Of a stretch of 64,000 nucleotides of DNA, positions 34,112 through 44,259 are shown in pieces. The position numbers and the translations under genes were made by a program. Each line of letters starts with the position of its first letter. The stretch's first letter is position 1. The DNA comes from Apodospora peruviana (lineage: Eukaryota > Ascomycota > Sordariomycetes > Sordariales > Lasiosphaeriaceae). The DNA lies in the NCBI GenBank assembly GCA_033439685.1, contig JAUEDM010000003.1, forward strand, positions 712,001 to 776,000. The letters run 5' to 3'. The notes beneath the pieces are model-generated. The model searched no databases. It worked only from the letters and a program-made list of their open reading frames with translations, and was not told the DNA's origin.

Positions 34112-34202
34112 GCGGGTTTAGCTCAGTTGGGAGAGCGTCAGACTGAAGTCAAACTTCATCAGCTTAATCTGAAGGTCATGTGTTCGATCCACATAAACCG
34201 CA
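34112..34202 (+). tRNA. tRNA-Phe(GAA) with 18-nt intron
   Basis: Folds as a cloverleaf: acceptor GCGGGTT, D arm GCTC...GAGC, anticodon stem TCAGA/TCTGA with loop CTGAAGA (anticodon GAA), variable AGGTC, T arm ATGTG-TTCGATC-CACAT, acceptor AAACCGC and discriminator A. The intron TCAAACTTCATCAGCTTA interrupts after the base next to the anticodon, the canonical position, and its CTTCA can pair with TGAAG of the anticodon loop. Internal promoter boxes (TAGCTCAGTTGG and GTTCGATCC) are present and CCA is not encoded. The fifth acceptor pair is G opposite A. A TTTT run near 34233 could terminate polymerase III. Confidence 0.95.
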
Positions 34203-35157
34203 ATACGAATCGATATTATCCCGGTTCCTATCCTTTTGGAGGTTTAAGTAACTCCCATGTTTCCCCCCCTTTAGTTTTCAGTCAGCACTAGCATGCCAAT
34301 AAGAATCCCTGCAACCCATTTTCTGCCTGAGCAAATTCGTAAAATACCTTACTGTATCTGCGGCTCGGATATGGGCGCAATCCACCACTGAGCTACCTAA
34401 GTGGTGGTCAAGCGCATTTGAAAGTGAGCAAGGTCAGGACTATTATTAACTGTCAAGAAACGCAAATAAGAGAGACATAAAGAGGAAATATCTATAACTT
34501 TTATTGTTTCCCATCTTGCTGTCCTTATTACCATGCTATTTTCACTGATATCTGATCTCTTCATTGGTGGTGCAATTGACATCTGAATCTCAAAGTGTCC
34601 AGACAAAGTCCGAGCTACCGGTTTCTCTCTGCAGATCCGGATCGGACATCTTGTTCGGGGCGGGGTGATAGCTGGGGTTAGGCCCAAAGGCGGATCGGTA
34701 GGGATTAGTCATTCCGTACGGACCCATATTCCGTCTCGCTGAGAGAAACCGGTAGCTGCCTGCTGGCCCACCCAGGCGACCTGGCCCAACAGCGCGTTTT
34801 CGTGTCGTACAGTGGCACAGCGCGTTCAGGGGTAGAGTGACCAGGCAGGCATCCATTCCCCCACCTCGGTCTGCAAACACGTTAAACTTCCTTCACCTTT
34901 TTCAGCTAAAAAAAGACAATCCAACTTCCACGTCGCCGTCGTCGCAAGCCGCTTGACTCATCTCGATCCTTTCAATCACTCGTCAACTATAGACACGTTG
35001 GAAAAAGACCTCGCGACAACCTGCGGCGTATTTACTTGGCGCGATTGCCTAGGTACCTCAGGTAGCTGCATTTGGGGAACGACGCTGAAAAGCAGATCTG
35101 CGCAAATAACAAACCTCAATCAAACATCCAACTCACCGCGAAACACCCAACCCCAAA
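34203..35157. other. Intergenic region with 5' leader of the membrane-protein gene
   Basis: No gene. A minus-strand stretch near 34380-34405 resembles a tRNA A box (TAGCTCAGTGGTGG) but lacks the rest of a cloverleaf. The last 200 bases are probably the leader of the gene at 35158. Confidence 0.45.
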
Positions 35158-35622
35158 ATGTCGTGCGGCGCGCCCATCTACGACGTGCCCAAAGCCTCCG
35201 GCTCAGGCGTGCCCTCCCCGATCAACCGCCGACCCCAAGACGTCGCCGCGCGCCGACCGACCTTCTTCAACGAGACCCTCCACTTCGCGTCCTACAAGGT
35301 CCAGAACCCCGACACGTGGACGTTCCGCGAGATCGTCTTCGCCCTCTGGGGCATATACGCGTTTGTGTGGAGAGGGTACTGGACCACATCGAGCGTTTAC
35401 AGTCTACTCTTCCGCGAGCCGATGAGCAGGGCGTGCTACAACCATTCGTTTGTGAGCTGCGTTGCGACGCAAATGTGGAGGCTGGTTGCGAATATTCTGT
35501 TCATGGGATGGGGGTCCAGGGTGATGCCGTGGGCGCTGGTCGCTGGGCTGATTGTGTTTTTTGGGGAGGAGGTTGGGAGGTGGCGGAGGACGAGTGCGAA
35601 GGGCAAGGGGAAAGCTTTTTGA
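35158..35622 (+). CDS. Small membrane protein of unknown function (154 aa)
   Basis: Intact frame with a good start context (CCAAAATG). Two hydrophobic helices are visible, IVFALWGIYAFVW (about 60-72) and a C-terminal one in WALVAGLIVFFGEEVG, with an arginine/lysine-rich end (RWRRTSAKGKGK) likely cytosolic. An additional amphipathic stretch (MWRLVANILFMGWG) could be a third segment. I do not recognise a family. Confidence 0.65.
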   Translation: MSCGAPIYDVPKASGSGVPSPINRRPQDVAARRPTFFNETLHFASYKVQNPDTWTFREIVFALWGIYAFVWRGYWTTSSVYSLLFREPMSRACYNHSFVSCVATQMWRLVANILFMGWGSRVMPWALVAGLIVFFGEEVGRWRRTSAKGKGKAF

Positions 35623-36717
35623 TTTGGTTGAATACTAGTTGGACGATGGTGTGGTTCTGAGGGGATGCTGCTGCTGCTTGGGCTGGTATATGATACGGCT
35701 CGAGGCGTGTTTGCTCGCTAGCTGGGTGTATGGACTCGCTGTGTGGTCGCTTGCGTTGCCAGGCGTGTTGCGTGTATGACCATGTGTGCCCGTGTAGTGA
35801 CCAGGTACAGTCTGGCGGAGGATGGATGCACATAGTCTCATTGGGACGAGATGAAAATCTTGACACGGCCCCGTCAGTTTCTTTGACCAGTAAACCTACC
35901 ATGCACTGGTTTGCTTAATCGCTTCCATATGAAGCTCTCCCGTGTTGACTACACTGAATCCCACCTTGATGTTTGATATTCTTACTGCCTTCTGGGGCAA
36001 AGTCATTGTTTGACAAGCTCTCAGTTCTCACACTCAAATAACTTAAAACCTTTATCAGTGTAAGTTGGGGGTTGGTGCACTACCCTTCCGTCAACATTCG
36101 TAGTCGTGCATTGTGCACTCTACAGTATGACTCGGCCAAATAGGATGAGGTAGGGGACTTCCTGACTTTACAAGGCGAACTGTTTAAACCATGTCTATCT
36201 AGTCTAAGAGGAAATCCCTATTTTTAGAAGAAGAACAGTCAAGGTTTATCCTGTAATTTAAACATACCTTCGGGAAGTAAGGATTTGATCCAAGAAGATT
36301 TGCTTATTAGCCTTGATGTTTGTCGTGCTGCATAATGCCCTCAGAGATTCAGCTCGGCGCCCGCTCCCGGCAGCTTATCAGCCCGCCGGAGCAATAATCG
36401 CGCCGGAACAGCCACACAAGGACATCAGCTTGTGCCACGACTGGCAATGATGTCGGTTTTATTAGCAGGTGATTTGCAAAGCACTCATTCGTGCCAAAGT
36501 AAGACCTGAAATATCAATAATCTCCTCGGTGTCGGATCTGAGCATAAGCAAGGTGGTGTTGACCAGCTTTTATCACTTGTCAGAGTGCTATTTTGAATAT
36601 CCGTTGCTACTTCACAGCCTCTAAACAGTTGCAATGCTCATTGACGATATGCATTGTTCAGTTTTGTGCCTTGCAGGTATTTCAAGTCTGGATCTTGGTC
36701 AATGTCTCACAGATAAG
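35623..36717. other. Intergenic region, no gene seen
   Basis: About 1.1 kb, AT-rich in the middle, holding the upstream region of the M15-like gene. Nothing else recognised. Confidence 0.45.
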
Positions 36718-36726
36718 TATAAAAGG
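36718..36726 (+). promoter_or_regulatory. TATA box of the M15-like secreted protein gene
   Basis: TATAAAAGG, a strong TATA match, lies 110 bases upstream of the start codon at 36828. This suggests an abundant or strongly regulated transcript. Confidence 0.7.
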
Positions 36727-36827
36727 CGGCCAGATGGCCCATCTTCCAGACCCAAGGCCATTGCGTAGCAGATCAGATTCTCACCATCCTGTTCCAATCC
36801 CTCAGTACTCTTTTGTATCAGAAAAAA

Positions 36828-37367
36828 ATGAAGTTCACTCTCTTCGCGCTCCTCGCCGCCGCCGGCCTCGGCAGCCTCGGTACCGCCGAAGCGAAAAAGC
36901 TCACCCACAAAGAAGCTACGGCAAAGCTCTCCGCCGCGGGCGTCAAGTGGGAGTCCAGCGGCGGGTGCAGCGACAAAAACGGAGCGAGCTGCACCTCATT
37001 CACCGGGGTCCGGGAAGAGACCATCGCCGGCGCCATCACCCTGAAGCGTGCGTGCGGTTGTTCTGTCACCATCACGGGCGGCACCGAGACGGGACACGCC
37101 AGCGGCACGTACAGCCACTGGAACGGTTATAAGCTCGACTTCAAGAAGGCCAGTGGGCTGAACAACTACATCACCAACACGTTTACTCGGATTGCCGATC
37201 GCGGCAGCGATCCCCAGTACAAGGCCAAGTCGGGCAATACTTATGTTGTGAGTGTTTTTCCTTCCCTTGCGGTACACTCTCGAGTTCATTTTGACTGATT
37301 GCGTTGCCATCTTTGACAGAACGAAGGCAACCACTGGGATGTTACCTTTTTCACGGATGGTAGTTAG
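36828..37367 (+). CDS. Small secreted protein with M15-peptidase-like zinc motif (155 aa)
   Basis: Two exons, 36828-37247 and 37320-37367, joined across a 72-nt intron (GTGAGT, CTGAT, GACAG) in phase 0. Residues 1-22 form a signal peptide (cut after TAEA). Four cysteines (GGCSDKNGASC; ACGC) could make two disulfides. Residues 96-104 (SHWNGYKLD) fit the SxHxxGxxxD zinc signature of M15 D-Ala-D-Ala or LAS-type peptidases, and EGNHW (142-146) fits the third ligand region. The predicted ligands are His97, Asp104 and His145. In bacteria such enzymes cut peptidoglycan; a secreted fungal version could act on bacterial walls or be an inactive effector. Size and exon structure look intact. Confidence 0.72.
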
Positions 37368-38235
37368 ACGGGCCTGGGTTATGTAGTTTTGGTGTGATTT
37401 GTGACTGAGCGGTAATACATCCAAGTTGTAAGAATAGCACGCTATGGTTGGTTTCAAGTGCGTTATCTAGAAGAATTTAGGAAATCGAAATTGTTCCCGC
37501 AACATCTCTGGCACTAATTTTCTTGATTGGGAATTATTTACTTGTCAATAAACCCCCGTCCTTCTTGCTCTGTCCAGGAACTAGCTAGAGTCCGTCGCGT
37601 ATCCAGACTCGGCCTCAGAAGGCGGATGGTGGACAGAGGGTATGGGTCTTGTACGGCGGGCATAAACCTTATACTTATTTGCGGGAAAGATCTCTTGTGG
37701 GTTCCAAAGCGGTAGCTCCTCGTAATCTAGTAGCATCACTCGGGTGCGAGGTGCATCGCAATTGAGGATGGTAGTTCTGCGCCAAGTCAGCCAATGTTTC
37801 ATTCATTTATTGGAGCTGGCCTAGTGAGCAAACAAGGCTAATAACCTACTTACAAGATGCTCGGGACGGTTGTCTTATCCAAGACGGCAGTCGGTTTCAA
37901 CATCTGGATAAGGCGCTGACCGAATGGCAATGGCTGGACCGAGAGGGACCTGGGTCTTGCCACGGTCGTGCTGTGCAAAGAGCAGTGATCGGTTTCATAC
38001 ACTCATAGTCGTCGGCTGCGGTGTGCTGTGGAACGACTGCCCCATTGGAGTCCTGACGGTAGGTACATGCCCAGTTTCCAATTCGGACAGGGTACTGGTA
38101 TGTCCTCCGAGTCCAGGTCTTTCGATCAGGGACGACGATTTCCTGGATGGGGACGAACCGCACCACTGGATTGAGGCTTGAACTATGGTTAGGCAGATCC
38201 ATCATTTCATGGTGTCATGTCCGTAAAACTTACTA

Positions 38236-40097
38236 ACGTGCGTGATAAGCGAGGCACCAGATAAGCGAGGCACCAGATAAGCGAATGCACCACTTTTCAC
38301 CACCCGCAACAACTATTCTCAATTATATAACCACAACACTAGGAAATAACAATAACTGAATTAGAAAGAGATGAATCAGACGATTCCGCATCCTGCTTGC
38401 ACGTGCGTGCATTATGACCGGGTTTACCGCACACGCCACAGCACCGAATCTTCGTACGAGACCCCCCTTCACCACCACCAATTTGTTGTATTTCCCGGGT
38501 TTCCTGCTCACCTACAGCCTTTTGATCTAGTAGATGGTGTGCCTCTTGGACAGTAAGTGACCCTCCAAAGCCGTACACGTGTTCTTTTGGCTCTCCGTCT
38601 CTTACTAAGTGCCTCAGTGGCCTTTCGTAGTGCCGAGACCTCAGTACGTAAAAGGGCGACCTCGTGCATTACAGCCATTGTACCTTTAGCTAATCGGTCC
38701 ACAGCAGTCAACATAGATGTTGGAGAGCTACCTTGATGGTTAGATATCCGGGTTTTGATAAGCTCTGACTGCGAAGTAGCTTCTCGAGGGTTGTGTGGTG
38801 TTTGAGAGAGCCAAGGTAGTGCCATGCCTGGGCTTGAGGCTGGGGGCGATGGGGTCCGAATGCGCACATCTAGCTCAGATATTACCCTCTCTGGGTCGTA
38901 CGGCACTAGGCCAGCTCCAGCAAACCCTCCTTGGATATTTTCTTCTGTGCAAGAAGCAAAAAAATGCTTCTCTAAATGAACAAAGAAATTCCAACTTGCT
39001 AATATGCGTAATACGCATACGCATAAGCTCCTCAATTTCCTTGCTATACGCCTTCTTCAATGGCCCAAAGCAACCAACATCTAATGGCTGAAGTTTGTGT
39101 GAGGAGTGCGGAGGCATGCAGAGTGTAATAATGTTGTGATTCCGGCAGTAAGTCTCGAATTCTTCGGAGTGGTGGCTCTCGTGGCCATCAAGGATTAGGA
39201 GCCGGTATATCCCCTTCGTACGAGATGCTGTATAGAGATGGAAATGCCGAATGAAATCCATACCTTTCTCATTAGTAGTCCAGCCGTTGTCGGTTGTTCC
39301 AAGATACCAGGTAGCCGGAAGACCGCATTCTCGATACCAGCTAGCAAGGTGATATTGCCCAGCTAAGAGGATGAATGGTGGGATGGCCCAGCCTAGGGCG
39401 TTTATTCCTTGGATAACTGTTGCCCACTCTCGATTATCAGGCTGGGCCTGTTTAGCCCTACCACGGCCATCTGAGGTAGTAACTACCATAGTAGGGATAA
39501 TAATGCCCATCATAAAGCCAGTCTCATCAAAGTTGAACGTATCGTCGTCGAGAATGCCGTATTTGGCCTTAGTATTATGCACAAGGGCAAACCACTCAGA
39601 AAAAACTTTTGGATCTTCGCATTTGGCCCTCTGGTAGTCGTATTTACGCGTAAAACGCGTACGAAGGTCTAGCTGGCGCTTGACGAAGTTGTGAGCCCAG
39701 CGTATGCCAACAGGAGGCGCGCCGCGTTCGCGTAACAATCGATTGGCCATATCTTCCACGTATGAAAGCCTGGGGAGAAATGCGCGTGCACATAGCTCAA
39801 TTATATATTGAACAATAGTTTCTTCTTCCAAGTCCGTAAGTTTGCGCGAGTTGGCTGGAATATCGCGTCGTGCAGATTTGCCGTCGCGTCGTCGCATAAT
39901 TGTTGTATGGTGAACATCATAAATTTCGCTTGCAGCTCGTAGGCTAAGGTTTAGATCCCGTTGTATAGCATCAAGGGCTAAGATTACACGTGCCTCTTTT
40001 GAAAGTGAAGACATGTTGGGTTGTAGAATCATATAAGGAATGAAGGGGGAGGTGGTGCAGTCGCGTAGAAAGTGGTGCACTCGCTTATCACGCACGT
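38236..40097 (-). mobile_element. Pogo/Fot1-like DNA transposon, 1862 bp
   Basis: Bounded by inverted ends ACGTGCGTGATAAGCGAG on both sides, with a further shared TGCACCACTTT inside. The left end carries two extra copies of the 16-mer GATAAGCGAGGCACCA. The left flank is TA; the right flank reads CA, so one target-site copy has probably mutated. It encodes one transposase, now frameshifted. Confidence 0.88.
38339..40014 (-). pseudogene. Pogo-type DDE transposase with C-terminal CCHC knuckle, frameshifted
   Basis: Starts at MSSLSKEARVILALDAIQ. An N-terminal HTH (LNLSLRAASEIYDVHHTT) and a CENP-B/Tc5-type DNA-binding region (ANRLLRERGAPPVGIRWAHN) precede the DDE catalytic core: FNFDETGF, LLILDGHESHHS and LQPLDVGCFGPLK. 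The frame is lost in the A7/T7 run at 38958-38964 (one extra base) and again near 38575. Beyond these the protein resumes as NIQGGFAGAGLVPYDPE and then a zinc knuckle CCGVCGKPGHNARTC. This ordering is typical of fungal pogo elements, but the copy cannot make full-length protein. Confidence 0.88.
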
Positions 40098-40513
40098 CAG
40101 ACGAGTTTTACGTCCTCAGTGGGACTTAGGCATTCAGTCCTCAGACCATACCTGAGCGTTAATTCGATGAAGTAACTGGGAGTTATGCTGGGATTCATGT
40201 CAAGCCCTGGCACACGAATACTGAAGGGTTTCCATCGTAGCTGGCAGGATGGTACGTCCGAATACCGTTCCACTTCTATGTCAATCTTCTCATGTACCGC
40301 TCTAACAGCTCCCCGAGGATAGAAGATTCTGCCTTTTTTGTAGCTATTCAGAATCCCATTCCGTGCGATTTCAATATTCAGATAATGGGTATCCTTCCAC
40401 GTGTCGGAGGGGCTGTCATAAATGGGCTTTCCAACTTGAAATTTTCTGTATGGTGACTGTCGGATGTCCGGCTTCCGGCAAAGTGCGGCAGGGACAACAT
40501 TGTTCTCGTCCAT

Positions 40514-41469
40514 ATTACAAAGAAACTACTTTTCTGAAGTGACAGAAGGCCAGAAGGTACAAGTACCAGGGCAACCGCTGGGCAATGTACCTCAAGGGGG
40601 CATGAGCAGGAGCAATCTGTTGATCTGGATGGCTTTTGCCTTCATCTAACAAAAGGATAGGACCTAGATCAGCTGTTATATATGGCAGCACTACTTCTGG
40701 ATGAGTCACGTCCCCGCTGCTTTGCATGGCAACATCTTAGGCACAGTATGATGGTCGCTGAGTCAGTCTCATTTTGCTCTTGTCATAACAGCTTGATTAC
40801 GATTGCCTACTCCGTAAGTTCTCTGACAAACGAATCGGAAACACTGGGCATAGATTGGATGAGGAACTTTACAAGATAACCGAAGATCAAGCAGATAAGC
40901 ACCCCATGTGTGGTCAAGCTTCAACCCCATTTTCCGTTTGGGCCACATCACCCCTGAATGCCCCAGAGTTCCTTCCACTCCCAATGGCGGGAATCTGCCG
41001 GTGATCACGTGAGAGCTACCAGTGGTCACAGCAAGTACAGGTAGGTAGGTACATCCGGTCCGGCTGGAGGAGGAAGGAAGAAATCAGAAGACTCTTCTGA
41101 CCTGTTGGGAAGGACCCATCGTCGGCACCTCCCCAATCAAGTCAACCAGCCAACTAGTTACCACACCGCAAGACTCCGCTGTTAGTGAACATTAATATCC
41201 CCAGCTTAAATTCCACGGGAGGACTTCCTCGTTAACAGACACACGTCGTACCTTGTATCTCGGCCGCCTTGATTTCTGTTTTAGGAGAGACTATAGTTTC
41301 GAACTCGACCAGAGCTTCGGAAAGTGTCCACCAAGGGTTAAAATCCTGGCAGAGGTGTACATACTACTTGTGGTAGGTCTTGGAACATGACACACACTGC
41401 AAATACATACTGGTCAATTACCAGCCAGGTCCCACCTAATATAATAGGTAAGGTAAGAAAATAGACAAC
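40514..41469. other. Intergenic region, no gene seen
   Basis: About 950 bases: upstream flank of the interrupted gene and 3' flank of the beta-helix gene. Short GTAGGTAGGT repeats occur near 41040. No coding frame recognised. Confidence 0.45.
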
Positions 41470-43659
41470 TCAAAGCTGCGGTGTCCCACTGGCAGAAATA
41501 TTCCTCTTCTCCCCCGTCCTCGCATTCGTATACCTCACCGTAACACTCACGCTGCTCGGCCGATTCGTCCCACCGCTCACCGCATACGTGGCCGTCGCGG
41601 CCGCATTCCCCGCCACCGTCGTCACCGCATTCTCCGCCTTAAACGAAGCGCCGCTATTGCCCCCACCCGAGAACTCCATAGTCACCCCCGCGAACGCCCC
41701 GTCGTCAAAGTTATCCACCTTGATCTCCAGCTTTCCGTTACGTCCGCCCACGGTAACCGCCCCGTCGGCGAGGTTGGCCGGGTTAGTGGTGGGCCGACCG
41801 GTGCGCTTGGCCGGCAACACGCCGGCGCGGTAGGCGATCTTGCGGACGGCGACGGGGCATTGATTGACGTCGTTGATCTGCGTGTTTCCCTGGCGGGCGC
41901 CACCCTGGCGGTAGTAGTTGCCGGTGTAGGTGTTGTTGACGGTGTTGGCGCCGTTGACGGCGGACCAGATACCGCTGGACATGAGCACGTTGTTGGTGAT
42001 GATGTAGCTGTGGGAGCCCTCGTCGGTGTACACGCCGAAGCCGGTGGAGTCGAAGGCGTAGTTCTCCGAGATGGTGGTGGACGGGGACTTGGAGAGGGTG
42101 TACAGGGCGCCGAGGTCGGTGTGGCCGTAGCCGTAGCGGTGGAGGAGGTTGCCGGTGATGGCGTTGTTGGTCGAGATGGTCGGCGTGGTGTACTTGGGCT
42201 GGAAGGAGTAGAGCCCGCGGTTGATGTACTCGGAGGTGCCGCCGACGTCGTTGGAGCCCCAGCCGTAGCCGAGACAGATGGCGGAATAGGGGGTGGTGTC
42301 GATGTCGTTGTGCGAGATGGTCGAGTACTGCACGTAGGAGACGAAGATGGGGACGGTGGAGGAGAAGAGGGAAGACACGTTGTAGAATATGTTGTTGGAG
42401 ATGTCGATGTAGGAGTTGGTCATAGCGGGTTGCGGCGGGTGGTGTGCGTCGGCGCGGATGCCGCCGGCGGTGATGCTGTTGCCCATGATCTGCGAGAAGT
42501 AGCCGTCGGTGACGGAGACGCGGCTGGCGCCGAGGCCGACGCCCGAGGTGTGGGCGTTGGCGTCGTTGCCGATGCCGACGCCGCCGCCGCCGAGCTGGGT
42601 GTAGCTGCCGCCCGAGAGGATGATGTTGTTGGCGGCGCTGACCTGGATGGCCGAGGGCATCTGGCACCACCAGGGACGGCCGGACTCGAAGTTGGACGGG
42701 GTGTAGGTCTTGTTCTCGCAGAAATAGCCGCCGGTTTGCTGGTCGACGTAGCCGATGGTGGTCGGGGCATTCCAAGTCGAGTGGGCAAAGCTGATGCCAG
42801 AGAAGGAGATGTCGTGCGCCGGGGTGTTGTAGGCAGTGCCGCCTACGGCAAGGATGGTCTCGAGGATGCCGAGGTAGGTCTTGGCGGTGGCCATGTTCTC
42901 GCCGTTGAGGGGCTTGTAGTAGACCTTGCCGGCGCCGGAGTCGAGGTAGAACTGACCGCCGTCGGAGAGGAGATCCCTGGCGTTCTGGATCCAGACGCCA
43001 AAGTCGGCGTTGGGCTTTGCGACGTGGTCATAGCCCCAGGTGTTGAGGAACCACCAGTTTTGCTTCATGACCAGCTCGCGGTTCTTGGCCGACGCGATGG
43101 GCGAGTACCGGTCGGTGAAGGAGTTGATCCAGCGCATCTCGGCATTCTCGATGCCCTTGACGCTGGTGATCCAGTCGAGACCCGAGTTGGTCCACTTGAC
43201 CGACGTGCTGGTGTACTGGAGGTCCTTGCGGCTGATCTTTCGACGGGCAAAGTTGGAAGCCTTACCGTTGACGTAGAGGTTCCGCGACTTGGTTCCGACG
43301 GGCACATTGGCCGAGTAGATGCCGCTTGCATCGGCCATCCATCCGGTGACCTCGAGGCCTCCCGACAGAGTGGCATCGGCGCCGACCCACTTCACCGGGG
43401 TGCCGGGTTTGCCCGAGTCCTTGTCGGTGAATCCGAGGGGCGCCGTGAGCGTGTAAGTGCCAGCGGCGAGACGCACCGTGATGTTCTCGGACGGGTTCTT
43501 TGCCAGCTGCGCCTGGACCGCCTTTTGCGCCGCGGGGACGCTCTTGAGCGCCTTGGTTTCAGAGGTACCATCGTTGGTGTCGGTGCCGCTGGGCGAGACG
43601 AAGAGGTCGAGAGCCACAGCCGGACCAACCAAGCCGGTCAGAAATAAAAGAAGCTTCAT
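41470..43659 (-). CDS. Secreted right-handed beta-helix protein (GH141-like candidate, 729 aa)
   Basis: Intact single exon. Signal peptide about 1-16 (MKLLLFLTGLVGPAVA), then DLFVSPSGTDTNDGTSETKA, the usual opening of extracellular parallel beta-helix carbohydrate-active proteins. The central 400 residues carry repeated short beta-strand and Asn-rich turns (NNIILSGGSYTQLGG, NSYIDISNNIFYNVSS, YSTISHNDIDTTPYSA, TISTNNAITGNLLHR) and several acidic/His positions of the kind used in glycan cleavage. The C-terminal 120 residues look like an immunoglobulin-like or carbohydrate-binding beta-sandwich. The fold call is solid; the GH141 assignment is a guess and pectin- or xylan-related activity is equally possible. 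Confidence 0.8.
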   Translation of the reverse strand: MKLLLFLTGLVGPAVALDLFVSPSGTDTNDGTSETKALKSVPAAQKAVQAQLAKNPSENITVRLAAGTYTLTAPLGFTDKDSGKPGTPVKWVGADATLSGGLEVTGWMADASGIYSANVPVGTKSRNLYVNGKASNFARRKISRKDLQYTSTSVKWTNSGLDWITSVKGIENAEMRWINSFTDRYSPIASAKNRELVMKQNWWFLNTWGYDHVAKPNADFGVWIQNARDLLSDGGQFYLDSGAGKVYYKPLNGENMATAKTYLGILETILAVGGTAYNTPAHDISFSGISFAHSTWNAPTTIGYVDQQTGGYFCENKTYTPSNFESGRPWWCQMPSAIQVSAANNIILSGGSYTQLGGGGVGIGNDANAHTSGVGLGASRVSVTDGYFSQIMGNSITAGGIRADAHHPPQPAMTNSYIDISNNIFYNVSSLFSSTVPIFVSYVQYSTISHNDIDTTPYSAICLGYGWGSNDVGGTSEYINRGLYSFQPKYTTPTISTNNAITGNLLHRYGYGHTDLGALYTLSKSPSTTISENYAFDSTGFGVYTDEGSHSYIITNNVLMSSGIWSAVNGANTVNNTYTGNYYRQGGARQGNTQINDVNQCPVAVRKIAYRAGVLPAKRTGRPTTNPANLADGAVTVGGRNGKLEIKVDNFDDGAFAGVTMEFSGGGNSGASFKAENAVTTVAGNAAATATYAVSGGTNRPSSVSVTVRYTNARTGEKRNISASGTPQL

Positions 43660-44259
43660 GATGTGGAACGTTAGGTGCCTTACTCGGTCTATATTCTAGT
43701 AGAAACTGCTGCTCGTGTCATCTCACCTCTGATGACTGTAGGTTCTGTCGAGGTATTTATCGGGTTTTCAGAATCGTCAACCTCCTAGGTACCTAGGCAC
43801 CTAGGTACCTTATGCTGAGGTGCGGTGGATGGCGACCGTGAAATTCTGGCCGTAGGGTTCGCGCGGCTAAGGCCGCCGCTTCAACATTCTCCTCCAGTCT
43901 CCGGACGGCACACACCATCGGTAACAGTGGGCATGCGATATACGGGGAATCATGGGGTAAGCGACGGCGGAATCCCGGCGCGGCGGGCAGTCTAGAGATT
44001 GCCGATGCAAGCCAAGCCGGCACTGGCTTGTATGGAAGGGTTTCGCTACCTCACCTTGGTATATTAACCGCGTCCCACCGTCGGGTGTTGGTGAAGCGCA
44101 CCAATACCGTCCCACCGGAGGATGCCAAAATTCCAGGACCTGGGTAACTAGGGGCTCTACTACTGGCGAGCTTCCTACGCTTCGCCGCCATTGACGCTAA
44201 AATTTCGGGAGAACTTGAATGGGATGGGAAAGATTTACTGCGCTTGATGATGAGCTGTA
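43660..44259. other. Intergenic region
   Basis: Promoter side of the beta-helix gene and 3' flank of the decayed gene at 44260. GGTACCTAGG-type short repeats occur at 43785-43810. No gene recognised. Confidence 0.45.

Larger units (their letters stand above)
37581..40513 (-). pseudogene. Unknown gene interrupted by a pogo-like element
   Basis: The 5' exon (40513 down to about 40100) encodes MDENNVVPAALCRKPDIRQS through PSYFIELTLRYGLRTECL. After the transposon, an intron-like stretch (GTAAGTTTTAC ... CCTAACCATAG, 51 nt) leads to SLNPVVRFVPIQEIVVP and WTRRTYQYPVRIGNWACT. If the TA target is restored, the exon phases agree. Further down, two frame changes separate FAQHDRGKTQVPLGPAIA from QRLIQMLKPTAVLDKT. 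A last intron (GTAAGTAG ... GGCGCAG) joins to the C-terminus (ILNCDAPRTRVMLLDYEE, ending ESGYATDSS). The family is unknown. The element plus two frameshifts make it non-functional. Confidence 0.62.

Noticed and set aside
34370..34420. Second tRNA-like sequence (A-box-like TAGCTCAGTGGTGG on the minus strand)
   Set aside because: No matching T arm or acceptor stem; at most a tRNA-derived fragment.
41860..43647. 595-codon plus-strand ORF opposite the beta-helix gene
   Set aside because: It is an antisense shadow of GC-rich coding sequence: composition is Val/Gly/Ala/Asp-rich without domains, while the opposite strand encodes a clear secreted protein.
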